Assembly (NCBI RefSeq): GCF_024297065.1 | Contig: NZ_CP101114.1 | Location: 1,888,501 to 1,952,500 of the forward strand | From: Bartonella harrusi | Lineage (GTDB): Bacteria > Pseudomonadota > Alphaproteobacteria > Rhizobiales > Rhizobiaceae | Reading direction: 5' to 3' | DNA: 64,000 nt | Part shown: positions 27,006 through 39,711 of the stretch, in pieces | Position numbering within the stretch: the stretch's first letter is position 1 | Layout of the letters: the number at the start of each line of letters is the position of its first letter | Notes under the pieces: model-generated | The model's input: the letters and a program-made list of their open reading frames with translations, nothing else | Databases searched by the model: none | Told to the model about the DNA's origin: nothing | Program-made: the position numbers and the translations under genes

Positions 27006-28010
27006 TTACCCTCCAGGAACATGTTGTGAAGTATCCACATAAGTAACCACAGACATTCCAGGGATGAGCTTTTCAGCTCCTTCCTGTCCAGGATCTAAAG
27101 CAATGCGCACCGAAATACGTTGCGCAATTTTAATGAAATTACCAATTGCCGTATCTGTTTTTAACAGTGAAAATTCTGAACCTGTCGCAGGAGCAAAACG
27201 AACCACACGCCCTGTTAATTTTTTATTGTTCAATGCATCAACAGAAAAAATAACCGGTTGTCCCACACGCATCTGAGAAAGTTGGGTTTCCTTATAATTG
27301 GCAATCACCCAAATATCATCAGAAATGACGGACACCAACTGCGTACCAGGCAATACATATTGTCCTACCCGCGCGCCAACCAACCCAATAGATCCTGTTT
27401 TAGGAGAGAGAATTTTTGTACGATTCAAGTTAATCTTAGCTAATTCAACGCCCACCTTTGCTTCCGCAAGTTCTGACTCTAAACTTTTTCGTTCAAGATC
27501 CAACTGTTTTTGTAATTGACGCTTTGTCTCAAGAGCTGTCAACAATTGTGAAAGAGGACGAGAAGCAGAATTTGTAGGATCACCAAAACCTAACTTTCTG
27601 TTTTCAGAAAGAACATTGGTGAAAGCGCGCGACCGCGTCAATTCTGCTTCTGCTGTATTAATCTCCCCTTGCAAAAATTTATCCTGAAAAACGATGCTTT
27701 CAAGTTTTGCATTTTTTGCATCGAGAACAGCCTGTGCTCGTGCCAACTGTTGACGAAACAGAGCATCATCGAGTTCAAAGAGCAGCATTCCCTTTTCAAC
27801 ACGTTGATAATCTTGAACATAAATCCGCGCAATGACCCCAGAGATCTGTGAACTCACGAGCGTCACATTGCCTTTAATGGACGCATTATCGGTTACTTGG
27901 ATTGTACTTACAAAAGGAGGGAGTTTCCAAGCCCATAAAATCAACAAAACCCCCATAACACCTGAAAAGAACGCAACAAGTGTTGCTCTTGACCGTAATG
28001 CTTTTATCAT
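27006..28010 (-). CDS. HlyD/EmrA-type membrane fusion protein of a drug exporter
   Basis: The periplasmic adaptor of an EmrAB-like pump, linking the inner-membrane transporter to an outer-membrane channel. The 334-residue protein has one N-terminal membrane helix (ATLVAFFSGVMGVLLILWAW), a lipoyl half-motif (VSSQISGVIARIYVQDYQRV), a coiled-coil hairpin (about residues 80-190) and the second half-motif (LSPKTGSIGLVGARVGQYV). The ATG at 28010 is chosen because AGGAGGGG lies just upstream and it overlaps the transporter stop by four bases; a GTG at 28019 is less likely. Substrate unknown. Confidence 0.9.
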   Translation of the reverse strand: MIKALRSRATLVAFFSGVMGVLLILWAWKLPPFVSTIQVTDNASIKGNVTLVSSQISGVIARIYVQDYQRVEKGMLLFELDDALFRQQLARAQAVLDAKNAKLESIVFQDKFLQGEINTAEAELTRSRAFTNVLSENRKLGFGDPTNSASRPLSQLLTALETKRQLQKQLDLERKSLESELAEAKVGVELAKINLNRTKILSPKTGSIGLVGARVGQYVLPGTQLVSVISDDIWVIANYKETQLSQMRVGQPVIFSVDALNNKKLTGRVVRFAPATGSEFSLLKTDTAIGNFIKIAQRISVRIALDPGQEGAEKLIPGMSVVTYVDTSQHVPGG

Positions 28011-29668
28011 TTTTTGCACCCCTCCTCACACATATCATCCTGCTTTATGGATTTACACAAAGAGCATGACTTAACAAATATTTTGATAAGAAAAACAGCA
28101 AAAACAATGATGGCAATATAAAAATAAATTCGAAACACATCATCATAAGCGAAAATATTTGCTGCTAACTTAAACTTCTCAATAAGCCTGGCTGCCCCTT
28201 GTCCATCTCCTAAAATATTAGCAACGGAAACACCATAAAAAGGCGACAATAAGGCATTCATCTCAACAGAAAGAGCTGGATCTGTTACAATAATATTTTG
28301 TGTCAAGAATTCAAAATTTTTATGGGCAAAGAAAAACTGCAAACTACCAAAAAGAGCAGACCCCATCAACCCGCCTGTCACTTGTGTGAGCAAAAAAACA
28401 GTAATAAAGCTTAAAACATAACGTGGTCCTTTCTCACCAGATATCACAAATCCCTTAAAAAGAGCAGCGGGCAAAAAAAGTGTATAACTAAAGCTAATTA
28501 ACCCTTGGCTTAACATCATATCCTGCGGGCACGTGAATTGGTTCACATGGCTATCTAAATAAGTCCCCAGCGCCAAACAGCCCAAAGAGACCAAATAGAA
28601 ATAATCCTCACACCCTGCGCGTAAGAAAAAGACACAAATCCCTCCTCCTAAAAGAGCACCCAATATCACGGCAAGATACATAGGCATCACTTCACGATTT
28701 GACAAACCAAAAAGATTAAAAAACTCTGCTGCTAAAGTTGACCGTTCTAATAAGAAAACATGAAAAACCAATAAAATGAGAACAGATTGCACAATTTCTT
28801 TACTGAACAGCCAACGTAAATCAATCAATGGCTTTTCTCTATTCAGTTCAATAATAATTGCCATGACCAAAGAAGACACAGCAAGCACAAGTCCCCAACC
28901 GATCCAAGGGGCTTCATACCACCAATACAATTTTCCAACGGACATAACCACCGCATTGATGCCAAGACCAAAAGCAATCAAACCGTAACTTAGCCAATCC
29001 AATTTCTGAATGACTTTATTGCGTACCACAGGGGTTAATGGAAGAGAAAAAATACAGCCCAAACTTATAAGCACCAATCCCATTTCTAATGCCGAAAGAC
29101 TAGAAAACCCACCATTTTCCAATAAATCTGGTGAAATCAAGCGCGAAAGGGGAACAGCTAAAGCTGCATTCATATAATTCAAACTAAGACCAATAGTATA
29201 TTTTTTTGCTGGAGCAAAAGCTTCCATCATATAAAGGAGCGCAAGTGAAGCCAAAGGCGCTGCAGCAATACCAGCGAAAAAACGAATAATCAGTGCCGAA
29301 CGCAAGTCCGTTACAAAGAGCTGCAAAACACAAACCAAAACGAAGCCAAGAATTGATAATTCGGCAAAAGCCCGCAATCCGAACTGGTAGCGAATTTTGA
29401 TCAACATGATAGCAACACTAACATTTGGTGCCATATAAGCAGCAACCAACCATGTCGTTTCCGCTAGAGTTGCATGGAAATCCCCCGTGAGATGGACAAT
29501 ATTAGACTGGACAATATTTGCCCCTAAACCATAAGCCCATTGCAAAATAAAAGAAGCCAAAATATAGACAAAACATTTTGGCAAGGGTCCTGCGAACACA
29601 CGACCTGGATGCGGAAAGGGCTTTCCTCCTCTTTTAGCGGACACAACCGTACTTTTTTTTCCGCCCAT
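28007..29668 (-). CDS. MFS multidrug transporter, DHA2/EmrB-like
   Basis: A 553-residue protein with about 14 hydrophobic helices, as in the 14-helix drug:proton antiporters. The N-terminal helix YILASFILQWAYGLGANIVQ and the conserved ETTWLVAAYMAPNVSVAIM region fit EmrB-like proteins. A soluble loop near residue 455-505 and a Lys/Cys-rich C-terminus are variable. It starts about 24 bases after atpC on the same strand, so read-through from the ATP synthase operon is possible. Its stop overlaps the adaptor gene. Substrate cannot be inferred. Confidence 0.88.
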   Translation of the reverse strand: MGGKKSTVVSAKRGGKPFPHPGRVFAGPLPKCFVYILASFILQWAYGLGANIVQSNIVHLTGDFHATLAETTWLVAAYMAPNVSVAIMLIKIRYQFGLRAFAELSILGFVLVCVLQLFVTDLRSALIIRFFAGIAAAPLASLALLYMMEAFAPAKKYTIGLSLNYMNAALAVPLSRLISPDLLENGGFSSLSALEMGLVLISLGCIFSLPLTPVVRNKVIQKLDWLSYGLIAFGLGINAVVMSVGKLYWWYEAPWIGWGLVLAVSSLVMAIIIELNREKPLIDLRWLFSKEIVQSVLILLVFHVFLLERSTLAAEFFNLFGLSNREVMPMYLAVILGALLGGGICVFFLRAGCEDYFYLVSLGCLALGTYLDSHVNQFTCPQDMMLSQGLISFSYTLFLPAALFKGFVISGEKGPRYVLSFITVFLLTQVTGGLMGSALFGSLQFFFAHKNFEFLTQNIIVTDPALSVEMNALLSPFYGVSVANILGDGQGAARLIEKFKLAANIFAYDDVFRIYFYIAIIVFAVFLIKIFVKSCSLCKSIKQDDMCEEGCKK

Positions 29669-29691
29669 GTCGCTTTTTCCCGTATAATCCT

Positions 29692-30117
29692 TTACGCCTC
29701 TCTCATCCTAGCACCATCTGCCAATTGATGAAAAAACCCTTCTATCTCACAGTTTACCATATCATCGTCCCCCTCTCCCCAAGCTGCTCGCGCTTGCAAA
29801 ATCTGCTGTTCCAATACATCAAAAGAAAGATGCTCAACAGCAACAACATGTTCGACCAAAAGAGAACAACCCGAAAAGGTAATATTCGCAACGCCTCCAC
29901 AAACAGCGAACAATTTTTCTTCTGAAGAGGTACGAACACGAACACTGCCCAACACAATACTTGCTAGCAGAGGCGTATGATGCGCCATAACTGTCAGAGC
30001 ACCGGACGCTGAAGGAAGAACAACCGATACCACTTGCTCTGAAAAGACAATTTTCTCAGGCGATATAAGCTCAAACAAAAAATGCTCTTCTTTATTCTGT
30101 TCCACAAAAATCTCCAC
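29692..30117 (-). CDS. atpC: ATP synthase epsilon subunit
   Basis: The F1 central-stalk subunit that couples rotation and restrains ATP hydrolysis. The 141 residues show the N-terminal beta sandwich (FLFELISPEKIVFSEQVVSV, then SGALTVMAHHTPLLASI) and a short C-terminal helical part. The beginning MEIFVEQNKEEH is a few residues longer than usual. It is the last gene of the atpHAGDC operon, with 60 bases after atpD. Confidence 0.95.
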   Translation of the reverse strand: MEIFVEQNKEEHFLFELISPEKIVFSEQVVSVVLPSASGALTVMAHHTPLLASIVLGSVRVRTSSEEKLFAVCGGVANITFSGCSLLVEHVVAVEHLSFDVLEQQILQARAAWGEGDDDMVNCEIEGFFHQLADGARMREA

Positions 30118-30177
30118 GAAGCTCGAGACAAGGAATTTTTATTCTCTTCACAACAAGCATCCATTACCAATTTGTTC

Positions 30178-31800
<1,623 letters not shown>

Positions 31801-31813
31801 TTACCTTTTCTAT

Positions 31814-32725
31814 TTAAAGCGCTTCAGCGCCTGCAATAATTTCGATCAATTCTGTTGTGATTTGTGCCTGACGTTGACGATTATAAGCCACCGTCAATTT
31901 ATTAATCATTTCACCCGCATTGCGTGATGCATTATCCATAGCAGTCATCTTCGCACCCATTTCACCCGCAACATTTTCAAGCAAAGCCCGAAAGATTTGC
32001 ACGGAAATATTGCGCGGCACCAGCGCCTCTAAGAGAGAAGCCGCATCGGGCTCATAATCATAAACCATAGCCCGTAGATTTTGACTTTCCTCTTTTTTCT
32101 CAACACTTCCTCGTGTCCCCATAATCTCTTTCGCACAAGCCATTGGAATCAAACGAAACGCTGTTGGTCGTTGATTAATCACTGAAACAAATTCAGAATA
32201 AAACAGCGTACAAACATCAAAAGCTTCCTCATTGAACAGGTCAATAATCCGCTGACTAATCACCGCTGCTTCAGAAAAACCAATCCGTTTGACAGAATGC
32301 AAATCAATATGATCAATCATCAAGGCTTTATAGTCACGCGATAAGATATCGGCACCCTTTTTACCCACGGTTAAAATTTTAACAATTTTATTAGCAGCAA
32401 GCAGTGTTTTAATCTGTTCACGGGCACGCCGCGCGATTTGTACATTAAAAGCACCGCACAATCCCCGTTCAGCAGTACACACCACCAAAAGATGCACATC
32501 ATCCCGCCCAGTTCCGCGCATGAGAGGCGGCGCATCAACCGCATCGATATCAGCAGCAACATTTGCCAAAATAGCAGCCATTCGCTGCGCATAAGGACGT
32601 GCAGAATGCGCAGCCTCTTGTGCACGGTGCAACCTTGCTGCCGCAACCATTTGCATGGCTTTGGTAATCTTCTGGGTTGCCTTAACCGAAGCGATACGGT
32701 CTCTAAGATCCTTCAACGACGCCAT
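31814..32725 (-). CDS. atpG: ATP synthase gamma subunit
   Basis: The rotor shaft of F1. The 303-residue protein starts [20 protein letters not shown], has the [10 protein letters not shown] motif of the family and ends with the conserved C-terminal helix ([40 protein letters not shown]). Spacing to atpA is 20 bases and to atpD 16 bases, so all are read together. Confidence 0.97.
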   Translation of the reverse strand: MASLKDLRDRIASVKATQKITKAMQMVAAARLHRAQEAAHSARPYAQRMAAILANVAADIDAVDAPPLMRGTGRDDVHLLVVCTAERGLCGAFNVQIARRAREQIKTLLAANKIVKILTVGKKGADILSRDYKALMIDHIDLHSVKRIGFSEAAVISQRIIDLFNEEAFDVCTLFYSEFVSVINQRPTAFRLIPMACAKEIMGTRGSVEKKEESQNLRAMVYDYEPDAASLLEALVPRNISVQIFRALLENVAGEMGAKMTAMDNASRNAGEMINKLTVAYNRQRQAQITTELIEIIAGAEAL

Positions 32726-32745
32726 TCGAGCATTCCATCAATTCA

Positions 32746-34281
32746 TCACGAAAAATTCTTCGCATAAGACTTAAGAACCATGAGCAACTTATCCTTAAGT
32801 TCATCGGTTAATTGTTTTTTGTCAGCAATTTCCTGCAAGAGATCTTGGTGATCACCCCGCAGAAGGGTTAAAAGTCCCTGTTCAAACCGCGCGACATCAC
32901 GAACCGCTAAAGGATCAAGATAACCATTCACTCCAGCGAAAATAACTGCAACCTGCTCTTCTGTTTTCAGAGGAGAAAATTGCGGCTGTTTCAATAACTC
33001 TGTTAAACGCGCTCCACGGTTTAAAAGACGCTGCGTTGAAGCATCCAAATCGGAACCAAATTGCGCAAAAGCGGCCATTTCGCGATATTGCGCCAATTCA
33101 CCTTTGATGGAACCAGCAACTTGTTTCATCGCTTTAATTTGCGCAGCAGAACCAACACGCGAGACAGAAAGACCAACATTTACAGCCGGACGAATTCCTT
33201 GATAGAACAAATTGGTCTCCAAGAAAATTTGTCCATCGGTAATGGAAATAACATTGGTAGGGATATAAGCAGAAACGTCATTTGCCTGCGTTTCAATAAC
33301 AGGCAAAGCGGTCAAAGATCCGGAACCATTTTCCGCATTGAGCTTTGCCGCCCGCTCCAAAAGGCGCGAATGAAGATAGAACACATCACCAGGATAAGCT
33401 TCACGACCGGGTGGACGACGCAGCAAAAGGGACATCTGGCGATACGCGACCGCCTGTTTGGAAAGATCATCATAACCGATTAAAGCATGTTGACCATTGT
33501 CACGGAAATATTCACCCATTGCGCAACCAGCAAGAGGAGCAAGAAATTGCAATGGAGCAGGATCAGAAGCGGTCGCCGCAACAATAATGGAATATTCAAG
33601 GGCTCCACGCTCTTCTAAAACTTTAACAAACTGTGCCACAGTTGAACGTTTTTGCCCAATAGCAACATAAATACAATAGACTTTATCTTTGTCGTGCCCC
33701 GCCCCTTTTTCGTGGAACGGTTTCTGGTTTAAAAATGCATCAAGCAAAATCGCCGTTTTTCCTGTTTGACGATCACCAATCACCAATTCACGCTGTCCCC
33801 GTCCAATGGGAATGAGGGCATCAATAGCTTTCAATCCGGTTGACATCGGCTCATGTACAGACTGACGTGGAATAATTCCTGGAGCTTTAACATCAACACG
33901 ACGACGTTCTGTTTCTTTAATGGGCCCTTTACCATCTATAGGATTTCCCAATGCATCAACAACACGCCCAAGCAGCGCAGGACCAACCGGAACATCAACA
34001 ATAGTGCCCAACCGTTTAACGGTATCACCTTCACGAATATCGCGATCTGACCCGAAAATCACCACCCCAACATTATCGACTTCCAAATTCAGCGCCATCC
34101 CGCGCACACCATTGGGAAAGGACACCATCTCCCCTGCTTGGACATTATCCAAACCGTAAACGCGGGCGATACCATCCCCCACAGAGAGAACCCAACCAAT
34201 CTCTGAAACTTCAGCCTTTTGGTCAAAGTTTCTGATCTGCTCTTTGAGAATTTTTGAAATTTCAGATGGTCTAATATCCAT
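32746..34281 (-). CDS. atpA: ATP synthase alpha subunit
   Basis: The non-catalytic nucleotide-binding F1 subunit, 511 residues. It has [19 protein letters not shown] at the start, Walker A GDRQTGKT, and [20 protein letters not shown] with the conserved arginine finger. The start codon shares one base with the atpH stop (TGATG), so translation is probably coupled. Confidence 0.98.
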   Translation of the reverse strand: MDIRPSEISKILKEQIRNFDQKAEVSEIGWVLSVGDGIARVYGLDNVQAGEMVSFPNGVRGMALNLEVDNVGVVIFGSDRDIREGDTVKRLGTIVDVPVGPALLGRVVDALGNPIDGKGPIKETERRRVDVKAPGIIPRQSVHEPMSTGLKAIDALIPIGRGQRELVIGDRQTGKTAILLDAFLNQKPFHEKGAGHDKDKVYCIYVAIGQKRSTVAQFVKVLEERGALEYSIIVAATASDPAPLQFLAPLAGCAMGEYFRDNGQHALIGYDDLSKQAVAYRQMSLLLRRPPGREAYPGDVFYLHSRLLERAAKLNAENGSGSLTALPVIETQANDVSAYIPTNVISITDGQIFLETNLFYQGIRPAVNVGLSVSRVGSAAQIKAMKQVAGSIKGELAQYREMAAFAQFGSDLDASTQRLLNRGARLTELLKQPQFSPLKTEEQVAVIFAGVNGYLDPLAVRDVARFEQGLLTLLRGDHQDLLQEIADKKQLTDELKDKLLMVLKSYAKNFS

Positions 34282-34865
34282 CAGCTAACCTCTTTTTTCA
34301 ATGCAAGCTTAAGCGAAGATAATTTTGTTGCAAGAGACGTATCAATCTGAGACGACCCCACACGAATGATCAATCCACCAAGGATTGTTGGATCCACAAG
34401 GGTGTAGTGCAAAACCTTTCCCCCAACGACACCTTCCAATGCCACCCGCAACTCTTGCTCCTGTTGAGAACTCAACGGACAAGCAGAAACAATCTGTGCC
34501 GAAAATTCCTTACGAAAGAGCGCAACACGACGTTGAAAAGCATGTAAAATACCAGACAAGGCAGCAAGCCGACGGTTCATTGCGATAACGCGCAAAAAAT
34601 CACCAAAAATCTGACCAGCGCGCTCATCATCAAACTTGAGAGACCGCACGACAGCACCCATCGCTTTCACTTGCTCTTTTGCTGAAAAAAATGGACTTTT
34701 CACGAAGTGCTTTAAGTCCTCATTTTCATCTAAAACAAGTAAAAAAGATGCCACTGCCTTTTCAACCTTTTCAACAACCCCTGCTTCTTCAACGAAATCA
34801 AAAAGCGCTTGCGCATAGCGTTGATCTACCAATGACAGCGGTATAAGAGAAAATGAATCCGACAC
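34281..34865 (-). CDS. atpH: ATP synthase delta subunit
   Basis: The peripheral-stalk subunit joining F1 to F0. I choose the GTG at 34865, giving 194 residues beginning with the family-like [22 protein letters not shown]; a GAGG-containing purine stretch lies upstream. An ATG at 34928 would add 21 residues ([18 protein letters not shown]) that do not look like the family. The C-terminal region ([20 protein letters not shown]) is complete. It is the first gene of the operon; F0 genes are not in the window. Confidence 0.92.
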   Translation of the reverse strand: MSDSFSLIPLSLVDQRYAQALFDFVEEAGVVEKVEKAVASFLLVLDENEDLKHFVKSPFFSAKEQVKAMGAVVRSLKFDDERAGQIFGDFLRVIAMNRRLAALSGILHAFQRRVALFRKEFSAQIVSACPLSSQQEQELRVALEGVVGGKVLHYTLVDPTILGGLIIRVGSSQIDTSLATKLSSLKLALKKEVS

Positions 34866-35386
34866 GAAATACCGCCTCTTTCCCTTGAGCGACTCTCTGA
34901 TAACTATCAGATGAAATAAATCAGACACTCCAAATTTTAAGAATCTTCTCCTTAAAACCTAGAACAAAAAAACTTTTCGGTTTCTAGCATAGACGTCATC
35001 GACTCGCAACACTCCAAATCGATGCTTTTTGAAAATTTTCAATAAAATATTCAAAATATTTTTTAAAAACAATTTTTCAGAATATGCAGGTGAGAACCAT
35101 CGTTTTTCTTATGTTTCTCTTTGGCACCTTCTGAGAGATTTTTCAAGTCTCTTTCCGTGCTCTACAAACATTCTAACAGCAAAGATAAAAAAATCTTCCT
35201 TTCTATAAGATGCTCTTTCACCAAAAAAGCTATCGCTTCTCAAAAAATGTACCCTGTCAAACCGATATACAAACAACAAACAATCTCTATTCCCTTCAAA
35301 AAACAGGAAAAGGATCTTTTTATTCTGTTTTCTTAAACAGCCCTTCCCAATAAATTGCCCCATGATATTATCATACTCCCATATTT
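34866..35386. other. Intergenic region priA / atp operon
   Basis: About 520 A+T-rich bases between priA and atpH, both read leftward. It should carry the atp operon promoter. Open frames here (for example 35109-35363 minus) look random. I see no convincing gene. Confidence 0.5.
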
Positions 35387-37621
35387 TTAGAGAAAACTTT
35401 GCGGATCAATATCAATTTGCACCCGAATAGAAGAAGGCATTTTAGGTGCATTTGCAAGCATTGCACGAATAAAGCCCTGTATATCAAAAGAACGGTGCCC
35501 CTGTAGCAAAAGACGAAAACGATAACGCCCCCGAATCAGAGCCAATGGTGCTTCCGCCGGTCCCATAACCAAGAGATCTTTCTCCCGTGGTGCCACTTGG
35601 CGCAAGATGCGTGCATAATGCTCTGCTGCCTGACGTTGTTGTGAAGACACAATTAAAGCGGCAAGCCGCCCATAAGGTGGAAGATGATAATGCTGCCGTA
35701 CAGCAATCTCATGGCTATAAAAATCCTCACATTGTTGGCAAAGCAAAGCCTTTATGACGGGATGATCAGGTTGATAGGTTTGCAACAATCCCACACTTTC
35801 TATCCCCATACGCCCTGCTCTTCCTGTCACCTGAGACAAAAGCTGAAAGGTACGCTCTGCTGCACGCAAATCACCATTGGCAAGACCAAGATCAGCATCA
35901 ATCACCCCAACCAGCGACAGCCCAGGAAAATGGTGTCCCTTAGCAACAAGCTGCGTGCCAATAATAACATCCACATCACCATTGGCAATTGTTTCCAATT
36001 CACGTCGCAACTGACCAATCCCACCTTTAAGATCCGTTGAGAGAATCAACAACCGCGCTTGTGGAAAAAGCTCTCGTGTCTCCTCAGCAATTCTCTCCAC
36101 CCCCGGACCACAAGCAACCAGATGATCTAAAGTCCCACATTCAGGACACGCTTCTGGAATGGGTTGATGATATCCACAATGATGACACTTAAGTTGCCCT
36201 TGCAATCGATGCTCCACCAACCAACTTGAACAATCGCTACAATGAAACCGATGCCCACAAATCCGGCACAAAGTTAAAGGTGCATAACCACGCCTATTGA
36301 GAAAAAGCAGTGCCTGCTCACCTTTTTCAAGAGTTTGTGTCAAAGCCTCTTCAAGAAGAGAAGAAATAAAACGTCCCTTTTGCACACCCCCTTTACGCAT
36401 ATCCACCACCCGCAGCTTTGGAAGTGCCGCCGCTTTAAAGCGTGAAGGCAAATGCACCTTTTGATAACGTCCCGACAAAACATTTGCCTGACTTTCAATC
36501 GACGGTGTTGCTGAAGATAAAATAACAAGAAAATGCTCGAAAGAGCCCCGTGCCACCGCCATATCACGTGCATGATAAAAAACGCGCTCTTCTTGTTTAT
36601 AAGCACCATCATGTTCTTCATCAACAACAATCAAGCCAAGCTCTGAAAAGGGAAGAAAAAGTGCCGAACGCGCTCCCGCCACAACCCGCACCCGCCCTTC
36701 TGCCACTTGCCGCCACACACGTTCGCGACGCCGTGGTGCCAAATCGGAATGCCACTCAGCAGCAGCAGCTCCAAAACGCGTATAAAAACGATCTAAGAAT
36801 TGTTGTGTTAAAGCAATTTCCGGCAAGAGAATCAAAACCTGCTTACCGCCCATAAGCGCCTGTGCAACGGCTTCAAAATAAACTTCCGTCTTTCCTGATC
36901 CTGTTACCCCATCAAGCAAAAAGACTTGAAATTGAGAAGACAAAACAGCTTCTCGCAAAAGCCGTGCAGCCTCCTTTTGTGCGCCCTCCAACTGAGGAGG
37001 GCAAAAATCGGCATCCGGCATCCCCACAACAGCAGGAGGCGAAACCATAACCTCTTCAAAAATTCCCAGCGCTTTTAACCCCTCAACAACAGAAACAGAA
37101 GTTCCCGCCGCATGTGCAAGACCAGAACGCGTCCAAATTCCACCATCGCGCACCAACTCTAAAACCCGCACTCGCGCTGGTGTAAGACGCTCCACATCTC
37201 CTCCACAATACCGCAAACCAGGCATTTGTGCTTCAGGTTCTAAAGCAGCCGGCACACACAACACCAATCGTGCAACCAATCCAACAGGGGTTATCGTATA
37301 ACGGCTTACAAAACGCAAAAATGCTATCATTTCCGCCTTTAATGACGGGCAATCAAAAACATGAAGGAGAGAACGGAGTTTTCTCCCTGCCACAGAGGCA
37401 GCACCGTGCTCATTTTTAACCGTCTGCTCTCTAACCTCCACAACAATACCACAAACTTGGCGCCCCATCACTGGAACACGCACAAAACAGCCTATTTCCA
37501 CCTCCATAGAAGGCGGAACCTCATAACTATAAGCCTGATCAACAGGCAGAGGCACCAACACCGAAACAATCTTCCTCTCCCGCACGGCTTCTGTCACATT
37601 TGTCCTCATCTTTTGTCTCAA
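35387..37621 (-). CDS. priA: Primosomal protein N' (PriA replication-restart helicase)
   Basis: A superfamily-2 3'-5' helicase that reloads the replisome at stalled forks. The 744 residues show Walker A in DGVTGSGKTEVYFEA, the DEEH box (LIVVDEEHDGAYKQEE) and LSSATPSIES. The zinc cluster follows with eight cysteines in paired CxxC motifs (CRICGHRFHCSDC, CHHCGY, CPECG), then IIGTQLVAKGHHFPGLSLVG and QVTGRAGRMG. All key motifs are intact. It precedes the atp operon on the same strand, a known alphaproteobacterial neighbourhood. Confidence 0.97.
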   Translation of the reverse strand: MRQKMRTNVTEAVRERKIVSVLVPLPVDQAYSYEVPPSMEVEIGCFVRVPVMGRQVCGIVVEVREQTVKNEHGAASVAGRKLRSLLHVFDCPSLKAEMIAFLRFVSRYTITPVGLVARLVLCVPAALEPEAQMPGLRYCGGDVERLTPARVRVLELVRDGGIWTRSGLAHAAGTSVSVVEGLKALGIFEEVMVSPPAVVGMPDADFCPPQLEGAQKEAARLLREAVLSSQFQVFLLDGVTGSGKTEVYFEAVAQALMGGKQVLILLPEIALTQQFLDRFYTRFGAAAAEWHSDLAPRRRERVWRQVAEGRVRVVAGARSALFLPFSELGLIVVDEEHDGAYKQEERVFYHARDMAVARGSFEHFLVILSSATPSIESQANVLSGRYQKVHLPSRFKAAALPKLRVVDMRKGGVQKGRFISSLLEEALTQTLEKGEQALLFLNRRGYAPLTLCRICGHRFHCSDCSSWLVEHRLQGQLKCHHCGYHQPIPEACPECGTLDHLVACGPGVERIAEETRELFPQARLLILSTDLKGGIGQLRRELETIANGDVDVIIGTQLVAKGHHFPGLSLVGVIDADLGLANGDLRAAERTFQLLSQVTGRAGRMGIESVGLLQTYQPDHPVIKALLCQQCEDFYSHEIAVRQHYHLPPYGRLAALIVSSQQRQAAEHYARILRQVAPREKDLLVMGPAEAPLALIRGRYRFRLLLQGHRSFDIQGFIRAMLANAPKMPSSIRVQIDIDPQSFL

Positions 37622-38470
37622 ATTTTATCCAAACCTCTTATACAAGATGCAACTAAAAATGGCTGCGCACTTATTTCCTAACATCCGTTAATGCAACATC
37701 TTTACAGGACGTATCCTTCACCCTCCAACGACACCTCACCAATGCACCAATCACCGCTAAACCACAAAAAAACAGTCCCCTCTTCCCCATAGCAGATGCA
37801 CACCAATAACGATAAGCATACACAGTAAAAAGAAACACCAAAAGAGGAACAATTTCTCTGTTACATGTTCCATCATTTTCTCTAGAAACTCCACACGAAC
37901 TCTTTTAATCCATGTGTACGTATTTTATCTTCATACTGCTTTTCCTATAACAACATTACAGAAAACCATTTCCCTGCTCTATTTTTCCCCTCCTTAGTCA
38001 AAAGCATCATTGTCTACAGCAGCTTCATACGAACTCTTTTAATCCGTGTATACGTATTTCATATTTGCATATTTAATTTTAATATTCACACTCTATAATA
38101 TTTACATCACTTGTCTTGTAAGAGCTTTGGAGAAAACCTTTGATCTTTTTTACTATCCTCTTTTTATCGAAAACATCTTTTCTACAACAAGTATTCCCCA
38201 CACCTCTATTGAAAATAAACAAAAACGCCCCCCTTCATAAAAACAAAGTTTGATCCGTTTCAGCATTAATGAGCATGAATAAGAATGCCCTAAGAATTGA
38301 CACTATAAACAATTCTCTCCTCAATTTTGCTCTCTTTGCAAATTTATGTCATGACCTATAAGAGAATAATTCTTCCCCTTGCTTTTGCCATCAACAATAG
38401 CGCATAACAAAGAATAGGGTAAAAAATGAGAGACTTTGAAGTCACGAGCTAAAAAACGAGGAAATTTGAT
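37622..38470. other. Long intergenic region priA / transaldolase with direct repeats
   Basis: An 849-base A+T-rich stretch without a credible gene. CGAACTCTTTTAATCC occurs identically at 37896-37911 and 38030-38045, followed each time by a similar GTGTACGTATTTTAT-like tail, so a repeat with 134-base spacing is present. The plus-strand frame at 38046-38240 looks like chance. Confidence 0.5.
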
Positions 38471-39124
38471 ATGAAATTTTTTGTGGACAGTGCTAATATT
38501 GAAGAGATCCGAGAATTACAAAATTTAAGCCTCGTTGATGGTGTCACCACAAATCCCTCTCTTATTCTCAAATCGGGACGCGATATTTTTGAGGTTATAA
38601 AAGAAATTTGTCGCCTCATTGAGGGACCTGTTTCTGCTGAAGTAACAGCAACGCAATTTGAAAATATGATGCAAGAAGCCGCTGTTTTAGCAAAAATTGC
38701 CGATAATATTTGCATAAAACTTCCCATAACGCTTGATGGATTAAAAGCCTGTAAAGCCCTTACCACACAGGGATTAAAAACAAATCTTACTCTTTGTTTT
38801 TCAGCCAATCAAGCCCTCTTAGCCGCCAAAGCAGGAGCCACATTTGTCTCACCTTTTATCGGCAGGCTCGATGATTGTTCCATAGACGGCACTGAACTTC
38901 TTCATGAAATTCGCACGATCTACGATAACTACGGTTTTGCCACACAAATTTTAGCAGCCTCAATCCGCACCATTAACCATGTCAAAGAAGCGGCACTAAG
39001 CGGCGTGGATGTTGCAACTGTTCCACCAGCAATCTTAAAAACACTGGTCAAACACCCGCTAACCGATAAAGGTTTACAAATCTTCCCAAAAGATTGGCAA
39101 AAAACCGGAAAAAACATCGCTTAA
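38471..39124 (+). CDS. tal: Transaldolase (TalC/Fsa-like short form)
   Basis: A 217-residue short transaldolase that exchanges dihydroxyacetone units between sugar phosphates, complementing transketolase in the pentose phosphate pathway. It starts [19 protein letters not shown], has [15 protein letters not shown], the Schiff-base lysine in [30 protein letters not shown] and [10 protein letters not shown]. The short form can be a transaldolase or a fructose-6-phosphate aldolase; context suggests transaldolase. It ends convergently with lptE, the two stop codons overlapping. Confidence 0.93.
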   Translation: MKFFVDSANIEEIRELQNLSLVDGVTTNPSLILKSGRDIFEVIKEICRLIEGPVSAEVTATQFENMMQEAAVLAKIADNICIKLPITLDGLKACKALTTQGLKTNLTLCFSANQALLAAKAGATFVSPFIGRLDDCSIDGTELLHEIRTIYDNYGFATQILAASIRTINHVKEAALSGVDVATVPPAILKTLVKHPLTDKGLQIFPKDWQKTGKNIA

Positions 39125-39711
39125 TGATTTGCAAGATCTTTTGAAAGCATCAGTAAAATCTCTTCAGCGAGTTCTTCCGCCACACGCTTTTGCGCATCTT
39201 CTTCTGCTTGCAAAGTTGCATATTCTTGGCGAAGTCGTTCAAAAGAGGTACTCATACTGACCGTACTTTCAGTAAGAAGCACATCTTTCATATCTCGCAA
39301 AACATAGGAAACTTTACCCATCACCGTTCCAACAGAAGGACGCCTCTCTCTTTTCCTATCGCGATCAACCTCTATCTCTACAGAATCTCGTGTAAAGGTG
39401 GATGTTTTCAATGCCAATTGATAAGCTGGAGTCAAAGGTTTACCTCCATTCCCATAAAGAAGAAACAACAAATGATTGCGAACCATTTGACCAAAACGAT
39501 CTGACGGTTCTGCAACGACAATAGAAGCCAGTTTTTCGGAAAGGCTCAAAGACCTTTGCTTTGCAGACGAATCATCAAAAACAGACCCCATAGAACCTAT
39601 TGTTGTCGAAATCTGCGATTCGTGTTGATAAAGCGGTTCAATTTTGCACCCACACAAAAGCGTAAGAAAACCAGTTAAGCCTAAAAAAATAAATTTCCTA
39701 AACAACGACAT
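39121..39711 (-). CDS. lptE: LptE-like LPS assembly lipoprotein
   Basis: A 196-residue lipoprotein (signal [20 protein letters not shown] with lipobox CGC) encoded directly after leuS. This position and pattern fit the LPS-assembly protein LptE, which plugs the LptD barrel in the outer membrane. Family-like parts are [10 protein letters not shown] and [20 protein letters not shown], with a charged C-terminal helix. The ATG at 39711 (MSLFRKFIF) is chosen; it overlaps leuS by 14 bases. Sequence conservation in this family is low, so the call rests partly on position. Confidence 0.85.
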   Translation of the reverse strand: MSLFRKFIFLGLTGFLTLLCGCKIEPLYQHESQISTTIGSMGSVFDDSSAKQRSLSLSEKLASIVVAEPSDRFGQMVRNHLLFLLYGNGGKPLTPAYQLALKTSTFTRDSVEIEVDRDRKRERRPSVGTVMGKVSYVLRDMKDVLLTESTVSMSTSFERLRQEYATLQAEEDAQKRVAEELAEEILLMLSKDLANH

